Assembly (NCBI RefSeq): GCF_001040705.1
Contig: NZ_CVQP01000005.1
Location: forward strand, 110,675-174,674
DNA: 64,000 bases
Direction: 5' to 3'
Origin: Rhodococcus sp. RD6.2
Lineage (GTDB): Bacteria > Actinomycetota > Actinomycetes > Mycobacteriales > Mycobacteriaceae
The translations under genes were made by a program, and so were the position numbers. The notes beneath the pieces were generated by a model. The model was not told where the DNA came from. It did not search any database and was given only the letters and a program-made list of their open reading frames with translations. Each line of letters opens with the position of its first letter. Positions within the stretch are counted from its first letter, which is position 1. Below are positions 16,756 through 25,166 of this stretch, piece by piece.

Positions 16756-16935
16756 TTACTCGACCAGCCCGAACTCCTTGAGCAGTTCCCCGATCTCGGT
16801 GGCCTCAACCTTCCCGAGCAGCCACTTCCGCAGGATCGCCGGACCGGGAATGCCGAGTTCCTTGCCGTCTCACAACAGGGTCGTCGCCGCGAGCAGGGAG
16901 CGCACGGCGTAGGTCCGAAAGCCGTGCGAAAATCG
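16756..16935 (-). pseudogene. Gene remnant with in-frame stop
   Basis: Minus-strand frame reading RFSHGFRTYAVRSLLAATTLL, then a TGA (16870-16872), then DGKELGIPGPAILRKWLLG..KVEATEIGELLKEFGLVE and a TAA stop. Both sides look like real protein, and the TGA could come from a single change of a Cys or Trp codon, so this appears to be the 3' end of a lost gene. I do not recognise the family, and no start is visible. Confidence 0.4.
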
Positions 16936-16967
16936 CAACCACGCGCACCCGACCCAAGGGGATCACG

Positions 16968-17891
16968 ATGGTGGCAGCTCCAGCATTGGGACGACTGGTC
17001 GCGGCGACGGTGACCGCCCTGGTCCTCGGCACCGGGTCGGCGTCGGCGTTCCCGGCCTCCCCCACCACGACGCCCATGTGCGCGGGCGTGGGCACACCGA
17101 GGACCCTCGTCGCCCAACCGAGCGCCTTCGAAGCCGTTGCCTTCGACCGTGACGGCCGGATGCTCCTGAGCAACGCGTTCGGCAACTCCGTCGACATCGT
17201 CGACGGTCCGGGTGCGCCACCGCGGCCGATCGCCACGGTGCCCTCGCCGGGTGGCCTCGCGCCGGTTCCGGACGGCACCGTGCTCGCCGGCTCCGGTAAC
17301 GCGCTGACGGCGTTCCTGGCACCGACCGCCGAACTGCGACAACTGAACCCGGCGACCGGCGAGCAGGCGGTCGTGGCACGCGGGCTGTCGATGGCGAACG
17401 GTGTCGTGCGCGCGTCCGACGGCACAGTGTACGCGTCGAGCGATGTCGAACCCGCGATCGACCGTATCTCCCCGGACGGTCGGGTGGAACGCGCCTGGTA
17501 CCGGGCATCGACGGGCAACGGTCTGGCGTTGTCGGCCGACGGGCGCACCCTGTTCGCGAACGTATCGACGGGCGACACGGGCATCGTGGCAATCGACACC
17601 GAGACCGCCGAGTCGCGCGTCCACTTCCGGCCCCCGGCCGGGCTCGAGTGGGTGTTCTTCGACGACCTGGATATCGACGCAGCTGGACGCCTCTACGCCG
17701 CAGCCTATTTCGGCGGCCAGGTGTGGCGTATCGATCCGGACGGCACGCACTGCGCGATCGCGTCGGGACTCGTTCTCCCCGCGGGCATTTCGGTTGGCGC
17801 CGAGGGAGCCGGGTACAGCCGTGACAGCGTGTACGTGACCACGCATGCCGGATCGGTGCTCGAGATCCCGAACGCCGTCCCCCACCTCTAG
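16968..17891 (+). CDS. Secreted SMP-30/gluconolactonase-like beta-propeller protein
   Basis: 307 residues with a Sec signal peptide (LVAATVTALVLGTGSASA, cut near residue 27) and repeating propeller strands: FEAVAFDRDGRMLLSN, GLSMANGVVRASDGTVYASS, GNGLALSADGRTLFANV, FFDDLDIDAAGRLYAAAYFGGQVWRIDPDG. Such proteins include lactonases and ScyD/E-type exported proteins; no catalytic assignment is possible here. AAGGGGATCACG precedes the ATG. Confidence 0.75.
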   Translation: MVAAPALGRLVAATVTALVLGTGSASAFPASPTTTPMCAGVGTPRTLVAQPSAFEAVAFDRDGRMLLSNAFGNSVDIVDGPGAPPRPIATVPSPGGLAPVPDGTVLAGSGNALTAFLAPTAELRQLNPATGEQAVVARGLSMANGVVRASDGTVYASSDVEPAIDRISPDGRVERAWYRASTGNGLALSADGRTLFANVSTGDTGIVAIDTETAESRVHFRPPAGLEWVFFDDLDIDAAGRLYAAAYFGGQVWRIDPDGTHCAIASGLVLPAGISVGAEGAGYSRDSVYVTTHAGSVLEIPNAVPHL

Positions 17892-17992
17892 CGCGTGGCA
17901 GCACGGGTCGTGGTCCCCGCCTCCCTGCCGAGCACCTCGACTTGCCCGCCGTGCGGGCTGCACCGCACCCGCGACCGCTATACGATTCCAGG

Positions 17993-19024
17993 GTGGTGGC
18001 CCTCGACGGCCGACCCAGACCACGTGTCCTCCTCCCCACACCGGAGGTGCCTACGTCCGATCGCAGTGGTTGTCTGACGGCGACGTCCGTGGCGGTCCTC
18101 CTGGCCTTCGCCCTGACGTCCTGCGGTGCCGACGTCACGACGCCGGAGGCGGCCGGGCACGACATCGCGGGGACGGTCCGCATCAGCGACGGCCGCGGCC
18201 TGTACCTGGAGTGCCGCGGCACCGGCAGCCCCACCGTCGTCCTGCAGTCCGGTTACGGCAACGCCGCCGACATCTGGAGTCTCGCGGAGGCGTACCCGCC
18301 CGCGGTGCTGCCCGGGTTGGCCTCGTCCACCCGGGTGTGTGCCTACGACCGCCCAGGGGCCCTGCTCACCACCACCACCGATTCCGACGGCACGATCGTC
18401 CCCTCACCCACCGATAGTCCGGATCGCAGTGACCAGGTACCGATGCCCCGGAACACCGCGGACGTGGTCGCCGAACTGCACGAACTACTCACCATCGCCG
18501 GCGAGCAGGGCCCGCTCGTTTTGGTCGGACACTCGCTCGGTGGCCCACTGAGCCTGCTCTACGCCCGCACCTACCCGGACGACGCGCAGGGCCTGGTGAC
18601 CGTCGACGCCGCGCAGCCGGAACTGCGGTCGATGCTCGCACCGACGGAGTGGGCGCTGTTCGCCGACCTCCGGATGCCGCCGGACTCCTACCCCTCCGGC
18701 TACCAGGCCGAGGCCTACAGCGTGGACGAGTTGTTCGATCAGATCGAGGCGGCACCGCCGCTGCCGGACATCCCGGTCGTCGTCATGGTGCGGGGCGAAC
18801 CCAACCCGATACCCGATCAGCTGCCACCGAACGTGACCGCCGAGTCGCTGCAGAAGGTCAACGACATCTGGCCGCAGTCGCAGGCCGCGTTCGCCGCAGG
18901 CATTCCCGGTGCCGAAGTGGTCACCGTTCCCGGCACCACCCACTACGTCCAGACCCAGCGCCCCGACTCGGTCATCGACGCCACGAAGTCCGTCATCGCC
19001 CTTGCGACGTCTGCGCCCCGCTGA
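17993..19024 (+). CDS. Alpha/beta-hydrolase lipoprotein
   Basis: A serine hydrolase anchored outside the membrane: hydrophobic signal with lipobox LTSC (TSVAVLLAFALTSCGAD), oxyanion region VVLQSGYGNAADIW, nucleophile elbow LVGHSLGGPLSLL, and the catalytic His in GTTHYVQTQRP. The GTG at 17993 is preferred because TACGAT sits six bases upstream, matching the leaderless pattern seen elsewhere in the window; a GTG at 18047 (GGAG directly adjacent) would give a shorter and more ordinary signal peptide. Substrate unknown. Confidence 0.8.
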   Translation: MVALDGRPRPRVLLPTPEVPTSDRSGCLTATSVAVLLAFALTSCGADVTTPEAAGHDIAGTVRISDGRGLYLECRGTGSPTVVLQSGYGNAADIWSLAEAYPPAVLPGLASSTRVCAYDRPGALLTTTTDSDGTIVPSPTDSPDRSDQVPMPRNTADVVAELHELLTIAGEQGPLVLVGHSLGGPLSLLYARTYPDDAQGLVTVDAAQPELRSMLAPTEWALFADLRMPPDSYPSGYQAEAYSVDELFDQIEAAPPLPDIPVVVMVRGEPNPIPDQLPPNVTAESLQKVNDIWPQSQAAFAAGIPGAEVVTVPGTTHYVQTQRPDSVIDATKSVIALATSAPR

Positions 19025-19085
19025 GACTGCAGGTCACGGTGGCTACAGGGGTGTCCGGTCACGACGACCGTCTGCCCGCCCGAGC

Positions 19086-20591
19086 TCAGCCCACGACGGC
19101 CGGTGAGCTCAGCGTGTAGTCGTCGAGGGGAAACGAGTTGGCCTCCTTGAACGCGTTGGCGGTCGACGTCGGCCGTAGCAGCGCCGCTTCACCCTGCGGG
19201 TTGAAGTAGTAGCTGCGCGACGTGGAGCAACTGCCCGCGTAGAAGACGGAGTCGTCGAGGTTTGCCGTCATCCGGTCGAGGAAGTGGGCGTTGGCCTGGT
19301 CGGTCACCTCGAACACGTCGGCGCCGCGACGCTTCATCTCCCCGAACAACCGCGTCATGTGCGCCATCTGCGATTCGATGGTCGTGAAGTACGACAGGCC
19401 GCTGTACGAGTACGGGCTGGCCAGCGTGAGGAAGTTCGGGAACTTCGGCACGGCGACACCCTCGTAGGCCTGGAAACGGTTGTCACGCCACCACTTTCCG
19501 AGGTTGCGCTCCTCACGTCCGACGACCTCGATGGCGGGGAAGTTCACGTCCCACAGGTTGAAGCCGGTCGCGAGGACGAGCGTGTCGATCTCGGTCTTGC
19601 GCCCGTCGACGGTGACGATGCCATCTGCTTCGACATGGTCGATCGACGTCGTCTCCAGGTTCACGTGCCGCCGGGTGAAGGTGCGGAAGTAGCTGTTGGA
19701 GAACGTGGGTCGCTTGCAGCCGAAGTCGTAGTCCGGGGTCAGCGCGCGGCGCAGCTTCGCGTCACCGACCTGGGTGCGCAGGAACAGCCGGGACGCCGCG
19801 GCGGCGATCTTGTTGAGGATCTTCGCCTGCTTGTAGTGCAGGACCGCGGTGACCATCAGGCCCTCGAGCAGTCCGTCACTGACGGCGCGGGCGGCGCGTT
19901 GAGTGGCGGGGACCTTCGCGAACAGTCGGCGCACGACAGCGGGAATCGGGGCATCGAGCTTCGGTACCACCCAGATCGGGGTCCGCTGGTAGACGGTGAG
20001 CGCGGAAGCCTTGCGCGCGACCTCGGGAATCAACTGCACGGCGGTCGCGCCGGTCCCGATTATGGCGGCCCGGGTGCCGGTGAGGTCGATCGTGTCGTCC
20101 CACGCGGTGGTGTGCACGACGCGGCCCGCGAAGCTGTCGATGCCCTCGATGTCGGGCAGGTGCGGCTGCGACAGGAAGCCGGTTGCGGTCAGCAGGTAGC
20201 GTCCCGTGACCGGTTCCTGTCCGTCGATCGACACCACCCAGTGCCGGGCGTCGTCGTCCCAGTGAGCGCCCGAGACGACCGCACCGAACCGCATGTAGCG
20301 GCGCAGGTCGTATTTGTCGGCAACGTGGTCGGCGTACGCCTTCAACTCGGAGCCCGGCGCGAACAGCCGCGACCAGTGCGGGTTGGGCTCGAACGAGTAC
20401 GAATAGGTGACCGATGCGATGTCGACGGCGAGGCCTGGGTAGCGGTTGACGTGCCAGGTGCCACCGAGGTCGTCTTCACGTTCGACGATGACCAGGTTGG
20501 TCATGCCGAGGCGCTTGAGCGCGATCGCCGCACCCATGCCGCCGAAGCCGGCGCCGACGATCACCGCGTCGAACTGCGTCGTTCCGTCCAC
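19086..20591 (-). CDS. FAD-dependent monooxygenase (Baeyer-Villiger type)
   Basis: 501 residues with an N-terminal FAD motif VIVGAGFGGMGAAIAL, the DDLGGTWHVNRYPG segment, the Baeyer-Villiger fingerprint FAGRVVHTTAWD (FxGxxxHxxxW/D), the NADPH motif IIGTGATAVQLIPE and the ATG motif LVLATGFNL. Such enzymes insert oxygen next to a carbonyl, making esters or lactones. A 15-bp palindrome lies 31-45 bp before the ATG, and an OhrR-like MarR gene is divergent, which suggests local control. Confidence 0.9.
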   Translation of the reverse strand: MDGTTQFDAVIVGAGFGGMGAAIALKRLGMTNLVIVEREDDLGGTWHVNRYPGLAVDIASVTYSYSFEPNPHWSRLFAPGSELKAYADHVADKYDLRRYMRFGAVVSGAHWDDDARHWVVSIDGQEPVTGRYLLTATGFLSQPHLPDIEGIDSFAGRVVHTTAWDDTIDLTGTRAAIIGTGATAVQLIPEVARKASALTVYQRTPIWVVPKLDAPIPAVVRRLFAKVPATQRAARAVSDGLLEGLMVTAVLHYKQAKILNKIAAAASRLFLRTQVGDAKLRRALTPDYDFGCKRPTFSNSYFRTFTRRHVNLETTSIDHVEADGIVTVDGRKTEIDTLVLATGFNLWDVNFPAIEVVGREERNLGKWWRDNRFQAYEGVAVPKFPNFLTLASPYSYSGLSYFTTIESQMAHMTRLFGEMKRRGADVFEVTDQANAHFLDRMTANLDDSVFYAGSCSTSRSYYFNPQGEAALLRPTSTANAFKEANSFPLDDYTLSSPAVVG

Positions 20592-20621
20592 GAGCCACCC
20601 TTCCGAAAAGTGTGTGTCACC

Positions 20622-20636
20622 GTAAGTACTACTTAC
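20622..20636. promoter_or_regulatory. Palindrome upstream of the monooxygenase
   Basis: GTAAGTA-C-TACTTAC, a perfect 7+1+7 palindrome 31 bp before the minus-strand monooxygenase start. It differs from the palindrome in front of the divergent marR gene, so a second regulator may act here. Confidence 0.6.
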
Positions 20637-20694
20637 TTTACCTTCAAACCGTGCGCGGGGCCGCTGATCCCGAAGAAAGTTCGAGCTCCGGATA

Positions 20695-20712
20695 TAGTTA
20701 GTGCCCTAACTA
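20695..20712. promoter_or_regulatory. MarR-type operator
   Basis: TAGTTAG-TGCC-CTAACTA, perfect 7-bp arms with a 4-bp centre, 19 bp before the MarR start and over its -35 position. A TACACT box (20719-20724) follows, with the ATG seven bases on. Autoregulation by the MarR protein is inferred. Confidence 0.7.
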
Positions 20713-20731
20713 TTCGTGTACACTCCAATCC

Positions 20732-21187
20732 ATGACCACGACCGACGCCGACCCACTCGCACTCGACCGCCAGGTCTGCTTCGCGCTGGCCGTCGCGAAT
20801 CGGGCCGTGCTCTCCGTCTACCGACCACTGCTCGAACCGATGGGCCTCACCCATCCGCAGTATCTGGTGATGCTCGCGCTCTGGGGCGAGGCACCCATGT
20901 CCGTCAAGGCGATCGGCGCTGCGCTGCAACTGGATTCACCGACGCTCTCACCACTGCTCAAGCGCCTCGAGGCATCCGGGCTGATCACCCGCACCCGCAG
21001 CGCCGAGGACGAGCGCGCACTCGTCGTCGACCTGACCGACACCGGCCGCGCACTGCGTACCGAGGCCGAGAAGATCCCCCCGGCCGTCGTCGCGGCACTC
21101 GGCGTCGGGCTCCCGCAGCTCGAAGAACTGCACCGCGTACTCACCGACATCAACCAGGCAGCACTCAAGGCAGGAGCACTCGCATGA
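20732..21187 (+). CDS. MarR/OhrR-like redox regulator
   Basis: 151 residues. The N-terminal segment ALDRQVCFALAVANRAV carries a Cys at residue 16, the position of the peroxide-sensing Cys of OhrR proteins; helix-turn-helix SVKAIGAALQLDSPTLSPLLKRLEASGLITR and wing SAEDERALVVDLTDTGRALR follow. It probably senses organic peroxides or another thiol-reactive signal. No Shine-Dalgarno; probably leaderless. The stop overlaps the next gene by four bases. Confidence 0.85.
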   Translation: MTTTDADPLALDRQVCFALAVANRAVLSVYRPLLEPMGLTHPQYLVMLALWGEAPMSVKAIGAALQLDSPTLSPLLKRLEASGLITRTRSAEDERALVVDLTDTGRALRTEAEKIPPAVVAALGVGLPQLEELHRVLTDINQAALKAGALA

Positions 21188-21567
21188 CCGGCAAGATGGG
21201 CGTCACCCGCCCCAACCCGCTGCAGTGGATCGCGTACACGTTCGGCGCGAAGCTGCCCGAGTCGATGAACGACTGGGTGCTCAACGACATCACGGGCGAC
21301 CACTACTTCGTCCGGCACATGCTGCGCGCCCAGGTCCCGTTCGTCCCGCTGTACGCGCTGTTCATGCTGTTCCCCGGCCCGCTGTGGCTGCGTGCGTCGA
21401 TGGTGCTGCTCGGCGTCAGCCTGGCCGTCTTCTACTCGATCGTCTACATCCACCAGAACCGGGCACGTCGCCTGCAGAAGAACGGCCTGCCGATGGACCT
21501 GGACAACGACAAGCGCCGCGCCGCCCGCGAATCGGAGATCGACGCGTACTCGCGCGCCTGGCGCTAG
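21184..21567 (+). CDS. DUF5313-like membrane protein
   Basis: 127 residues: polar N terminus with NPLQWIAYTFGAKLPESMNDWVLNDITG, then two close hydrophobic helices (FVPLYALFMLF and MVLLGVSLAVFYSIVYIH) and a basic tail. It fits the uncharacterised actinobacterial DUF5313 family. Co-translated with the MarR gene (ATGA overlap) and overlapping the convergent rhodanese stop by four bases. Confidence 0.7.
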   Translation: MTGKMGVTRPNPLQWIAYTFGAKLPESMNDWVLNDITGDHYFVRHMLRAQVPFVPLYALFMLFPGPLWLRASMVLLGVSLAVFYSIVYIHQNRARRLQKNGLPMDLDNDKRRAARESEIDAYSRAWR

Positions 21568-21872
21568 TTTCCGGAGTCGACTGCGCGGCCCGACGCGATC
21601 CATGCGTCGGTTCCACCCGCGACGTTCACCGCAGTGACCCCGGTCCGACCGAGGTAGTCGACGACCTGCGCGGAACGCCCACCCTTTGCACAGATCACGT
21701 ACAGGGTGTCGGCGGACGGAATGTCGCCCAGGCGGGCCGTGAACTCGCTGAGCGGAACGAGCACCGCACCGGGGACGCGGGCCTGCGCGTACTCGTCGGC
21801 CTCACGCACATCGATCAACGCGGCACCGGCGGCGAGTGCCTGCTCCAGTGCTGCCACATCCACTTGCTGCAT
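21564..21872 (-). CDS. Single-domain rhodanese
   Basis: 102-residue sulfurtransferase domain: DVREADEYAQARVPGAVLVPLSEF, active-site loop with Cys61 in VICAKGGRSAQVVDYL, and TAVNVAGGTDAWIASG. The Cys-x-Lys-Gly-x-Arg loop is complete, so persulfide transfer should be possible. GGAGGACGACC precedes the ATG. Confidence 0.92.
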   Translation of the reverse strand: MQQVDVAALEQALAAGAALIDVREADEYAQARVPGAVLVPLSEFTARLGDIPSADTLYVICAKGGRSAQVVDYLGRTGVTAVNVAGGTDAWIASGRAVDSGN

Positions 21873-21901
21873 GGTCGTCCTCCAGACGGGTCGGCGCCAG
21901 C

Positions 21902-22636
21902 TTACCGACGGCCGTACGCGACGGCCCCGTCGACGGCCTCCTGCAGCTGGTCGTGAACGAGCCGAGCGATGGCGGCGGGCTTGTCCGGCAGGTCGGTGAC
22001 CGGCTCGGAGAAGTAGACGCTCGCGTTCCTGGCGTCGTCGCCGTAGCTGATGCCCATGTGCAGGAGCGCGGGCGTCACACCGAGCTTGATCGCCCGGCTC
22101 GTGATGTGCCCGACGCCGCTGCCGACGGACTGCAGCCGCGTCGGGTCGCCCTCGTTGCACGTGCCCTCCGGGAAGATCGCGACGCTGTCACCGCGGCTCA
22201 TCCGCGTCGCGCACACGTCCATCATCTGCTGACCTGCGGCGTTGACGGCCCGCATGCCGTGGTTCTTGCCACGGAACACCGGTATCGAACCCATCAGGTC
22301 GATCCTGTCCCGCAGCTTCCGCTCCTCGAACAGTTCGTCCTTCGCCAGCACGCGCGTGCGCCCGATCACCGCGCGCAGCGGACTACGCCACGCCGCCGCC
22401 GCGACCGTGTACGGATCGGACTCGGACAGGTGGTTGACCGACAGCACCAGGCTGGTGTTCGAGCGCACGAGTGCCCGGATCGCGTCTCGCGCACCATCCG
22501 CGTACCGCACCCGAGGCCGGAACTTCGCGGCCAGCGTCGCGTAGGCGGCCTTCGCGAGCAGCCGGTTCTGACGGTGTCCGAGGTAGTAGTCGTAGACGGC
22601 GTCGGAGTTCTCGAGGGTCACGTCTGGCTTGGTCAC
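21902..22636 (-). CDS. 1-acylglycerol-3-phosphate acyltransferase-like protein
   Basis: About 244 residues of the PlsC family with the catalytic NHLSESD (NHx4D), the glycerol-phosphate site motif GSIPVFRGKN and FPEGT. It should acylate a lysophospholipid or related acceptor at the membrane. GTG 22636 is chosen; the longer version would read through an 18-bp palindrome that begins 3 bp upstream and looks like an operator. Confidence 0.85.
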   Translation of the reverse strand: MTKPDVTLENSDAVYDYYLGHRQNRLLAKAAYATLAAKFRPRVRYADGARDAIRALVRSNTSLVLSVNHLSESDPYTVAAAAWRSPLRAVIGRTRVLAKDELFEERKLRDRIDLMGSIPVFRGKNHGMRAVNAAGQQMMDVCATRMSRGDSVAIFPEGTCNEGDPTRLQSVGSGVGHITSRAIKLGVTPALLHMGISYGDDARNASVYFSEPVTDLPDKPAAIARLVHDQLQEAVDGAVAYGRR

Positions 22637-22639
22637 GCT

Positions 22640-22657
22640 ACCTACGGTACCGTAGGT
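22640..22657. promoter_or_regulatory. 18-bp perfect palindrome, likely TetR-type operator
   Basis: ACCTACGGTACCGTAGGT is a perfect palindrome lying 4-21 bp before the acyltransferase start. Its length and TACGGTACCGTA core look like operators of TetR lipid regulators in mycolata. The regulator is not evident in the immediate neighbourhood. Confidence 0.7.
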
Positions 22658-22763
22658 TAGGGGCGATTGCCGAGAACGACCGTCCGCCAGAACCTTTCGC
22701 ACGCGGTCCCGCGCACCGGACGGCGAGACCACCGATCGGGCGGCCCGGGACTAGCATTTGCCC

Positions 22764-23201
22764 ATGACCATTGCGTTCGTTCAGGCCACCTGGCACAGGT
22801 CCATCGTCGACCACGCCCGCGACGCCTTCGTCGCCCGCTGGCGTGAACTCGGACACGACCCCGCCGACATCGAGTTCTACGAGACGCCCGGCGCCTTCGA
22901 GATCCCCCTCCACGCGCAGCGGCTCGCCCGCACCGGACGCATCGACGCCGTCGTCACCGCAGGACTCGTCGTCGACGGCGGCATCTATCGCCACGACTTC
23001 GTGGCCACCGCCGTCATCGACGGCCTCATGCGTGTCCAGCTCGATACCGACGTGCCCGTGTTCTCCGCCGTGCTCACCCCGCACCACTTCCACGACCACG
23101 CCGACCACGCCGACTTCTTCACCGCGCACTTCGACAAGAAGGGCGCCGAACTCGCCGACGCCTGCTCGGCCACCCTCGCGTCGCTGGCCACCATCAAGTA
23201 G
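22764..23201 (+). CDS. ribH: 6,7-dimethyl-8-ribityllumazine synthase, type II
   Basis: 145 residues, penultimate step of riboflavin synthesis. FVQATWHRSIVDHARDAF, ETPGAFEIPLHAQRLARTGR, VDGGIYRHDFVATAVIDGLM and VFSAVLTPHHFHDH match the type II enzymes (RibH2, decameric in Brucella), not the icosahedral type I. TAGCAT lies six bases before the ATG and there is no ribosome site, so the mRNA is probably leaderless. No other rib gene is present, so this is likely a second, stand-alone copy. Confidence 0.88.
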   Translation: MTIAFVQATWHRSIVDHARDAFVARWRELGHDPADIEFYETPGAFEIPLHAQRLARTGRIDAVVTAGLVVDGGIYRHDFVATAVIDGLMRVQLDTDVPVFSAVLTPHHFHDHADHADFFTAHFDKKGAELADACSATLASLATIK

Positions 23202-23211
23202 CCCCACCCCG

Positions 23212-23268
23212 GGTTCCCTGATGTCACATCGAGTCACTTGACGACCCCCGATGTGACATCAGGGAACC
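23212..23268. repeat. Perfect 20-bp inverted repeat between convergent genes
   Basis: GGTTCCCTGATGTCACATCG (23212-23231) pairs exactly with 23249-23268 across a 17-nt spacer. It sits between ribH and the convergent epoxide hydrolase. It could be a bidirectional terminator; the length and the absence of T-runs also allow a dispersed repeat element. Confidence 0.85.
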
Positions 23269-23280
23269 AGCGCGGCGACG

Positions 23281-24249
23281 TCAGGCGTCGAGGCTCGCGA
23301 GGAAGTCGAGCCAGATGGCGGTGACCTCGGCGGGCTTCTCCATCTGCACGAAGTGACCCGCGCCGTCGACGACATGGGTGCCGACGAGTCCGGGCACCAG
23401 AGCCCGCATTGCGGCGAAGGGGTCGCGCCCCATCATCTCCAGCACGGGGTCCTTCGCGCCTGCGACGAAGACGGTCGGCACGTCGATCGGCTTGTCGTGC
23501 AACGCCGCGTTCTGCTCCCACACGGCGTCCTCGGCGCGATACCAGTTGAGTCCGCCGGTGAAGCCGGTTCTCGTGAATTCGCTGACGTAGTAGTCGAATT
23601 CGTCCTCGCTGAGCCATTTCCACGGCAGCGCGGGCGGTTCGGGCAGGACGTCGAGGTAGCCGTTGCCCTCGGACGGGAAGTCCCAGCAGTCGAGGTACCG
23701 GTTGGCGCCGGACAGGGCGTGCAGGATCTTCGCGAGGAACTCGCGCGGATGCCCGTTCAGTTCGGCGTCGGCGACGCCGACCTCCTGGAAGTAATGGACG
23801 TGCGCGAAATGCCGGGCGGCCAGGTACGCGAAGCCGACGCTGGGCTGCACCGGCAACCGCGGGGTGCGCGGGACGCTGAGCTGCATCAGCGCCCGTACCC
23901 GTCCGGGCGCCCACGCAGGCAGGTCCCACACGAGGTGCGCACCGAAATCGTGGCCGGCGAACACCGCCTGGTCGATGTCGAGTGCGTCGAGCAGGCCGAC
24001 CATGTCACCGACGGTGTGGACGCGGTCGTAGGAACTCGCCTCGGCGGGCGCGCTGCTGCGTCCGTACCCGCGCATGTCCGGTGCGATCACGCGGTAACCG
24101 GCCCGCGACAGCGCGTCGATCTGGTGTCGCCACGTGAACCAGAGTCCGGGGAAGCCGTGGCACAGTACGACCGGTTGCCCGGTGCCCTGTTCGGCGATGT
24201 GCAGGTCGATTCCGTTCACCGCGATGGTGCGGTGCGTCAACTGGGACAC
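23281..24249 (-). CDS. Epoxide hydrolase (alpha/beta-hydrolase)
   Basis: 322 residues with the soluble epoxide hydrolase layout: HGFPGLWFTWRHQ oxyanion motif, Asp nucleophile in FAGHDFGAHLVWDL, cap-domain Tyr regions (FDYYVSEF and GGLNWYR), acid in AGAKDPV and catalytic His in GAGHFVQMEKP. It should open epoxides to diols. It follows the lipase gene by four bases in a two-gene unit. Confidence 0.88.
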   Translation of the reverse strand: MSQLTHRTIAVNGIDLHIAEQGTGQPVVLCHGFPGLWFTWRHQIDALSRAGYRVIAPDMRGYGRSSAPAEASSYDRVHTVGDMVGLLDALDIDQAVFAGHDFGAHLVWDLPAWAPGRVRALMQLSVPRTPRLPVQPSVGFAYLAARHFAHVHYFQEVGVADAELNGHPREFLAKILHALSGANRYLDCWDFPSEGNGYLDVLPEPPALPWKWLSEDEFDYYVSEFTRTGFTGGLNWYRAEDAVWEQNAALHDKPIDVPTVFVAGAKDPVLEMMGRDPFAAMRALVPGLVGTHVVDGAGHFVQMEKPAEVTAIWLDFLASLDA

Positions 24250-24253
24250 GGCG

Positions 24254-25090
24254 TCAGCTCAGGTGCGCCGTGAGCCACCCGGTGACGTCGGCTATCACCT
24301 CGTCCTGCTCGGGTTCGTTGAGAATCTCGTGGTAGAGACCCGGATACTCCTTGTAGGTGAGGTCCGACGTCCCGGCGGTGGACGCGATCATCCGGCTGCC
24401 GTCGACCTTGGCGAGGCCGTCCTGCTCACCGTGCAGCAGGAGCAGCGGCAGCTTCAGCGACGGCAGGCGCGCGGGAAGTGACTCGGCGTTGAGGATCATG
24501 CCGCGGGCGATTCCTGCCGGGACCTTGCCGTGATGCACGAGCGGGTCGGCGTTGTAGGCGGCGACGACCTTCGGGTCGCGGGAGACGAGGTTGGAATCGA
24601 GGTTCTCGACCGGCAGGCCGGGCAGGTACTTGCCGAGCACCTTGCCGAGCGTGACGACGATCGCGGGCGTGCCGGACGTGACGTCGACAGCAGGCCCGGA
24701 CAGGATCAGGCCGGCGAGATCGTCCTGGTGATCGAGGGCGTAGTCGAGCGCCATCGCGCCGCCCATGCTGTGCCCGAGCAGATAGACGGGCAGCCCGGGG
24801 TGTGCCGCGCGGGCGATGTCGAAGACGCGGTGCAGGTCGTCGGTGAAGTCCCGCCATTCCTTGAGCTCGACCCGCTTGCCGCCCGAGCGACCGTGGCCGC
24901 GATGGTCGGGCGCGTACACGACGATCCCGATGTCGAGCAGTCGCGCGACGACATGGTCGTAACGCCTCGCGTGCTCGCCGAGCCCGTGCGCGAGGACGAG
25001 CAGGGCGACGGGGTCGCCGTCCGGCGTCCAGACGTCGTAGTCGATCCGGGTGCCGTGATTACCGGTGAAGGAGTCCTGTGTGTGCGCCAC
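24254..25090 (-). CDS. Monoacylglycerol lipase-like hydrolase
   Basis: About 278 residues: VLAHGLGEHARRYDHVV, PDHRGHGRSGGKR, nucleophile elbow LLGHSMGGAMALDYAL, acid in LLHGEQDGLAKVDGS and His in YPGLYHEILNEP, the arrangement of monoacylglycerol lipases. GTG 25090 is chosen: a TATCGT box lies six bases upstream, again a leaderless pattern. It heads a unit with the epoxide hydrolase and diverges from the DUF5996 gene. Confidence 0.87.
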   Translation of the reverse strand: MAHTQDSFTGNHGTRIDYDVWTPDGDPVALLVLAHGLGEHARRYDHVVARLLDIGIVVYAPDHRGHGRSGGKRVELKEWRDFTDDLHRVFDIARAAHPGLPVYLLGHSMGGAMALDYALDHQDDLAGLILSGPAVDVTSGTPAIVVTLGKVLGKYLPGLPVENLDSNLVSRDPKVVAAYNADPLVHHGKVPAGIARGMILNAESLPARLPSLKLPLLLLHGEQDGLAKVDGSRMIASTAGTSDLTYKEYPGLYHEILNEPEQDEVIADVTGWLTAHLS

Positions 25091-25166
25091 GCCCCCACGA
25101 TAGGCCTGGCCTAGACTCGAGAACACCTCTTCGTTCTCTTCGCCCCGAGCAATCGAGGGAGACGCG

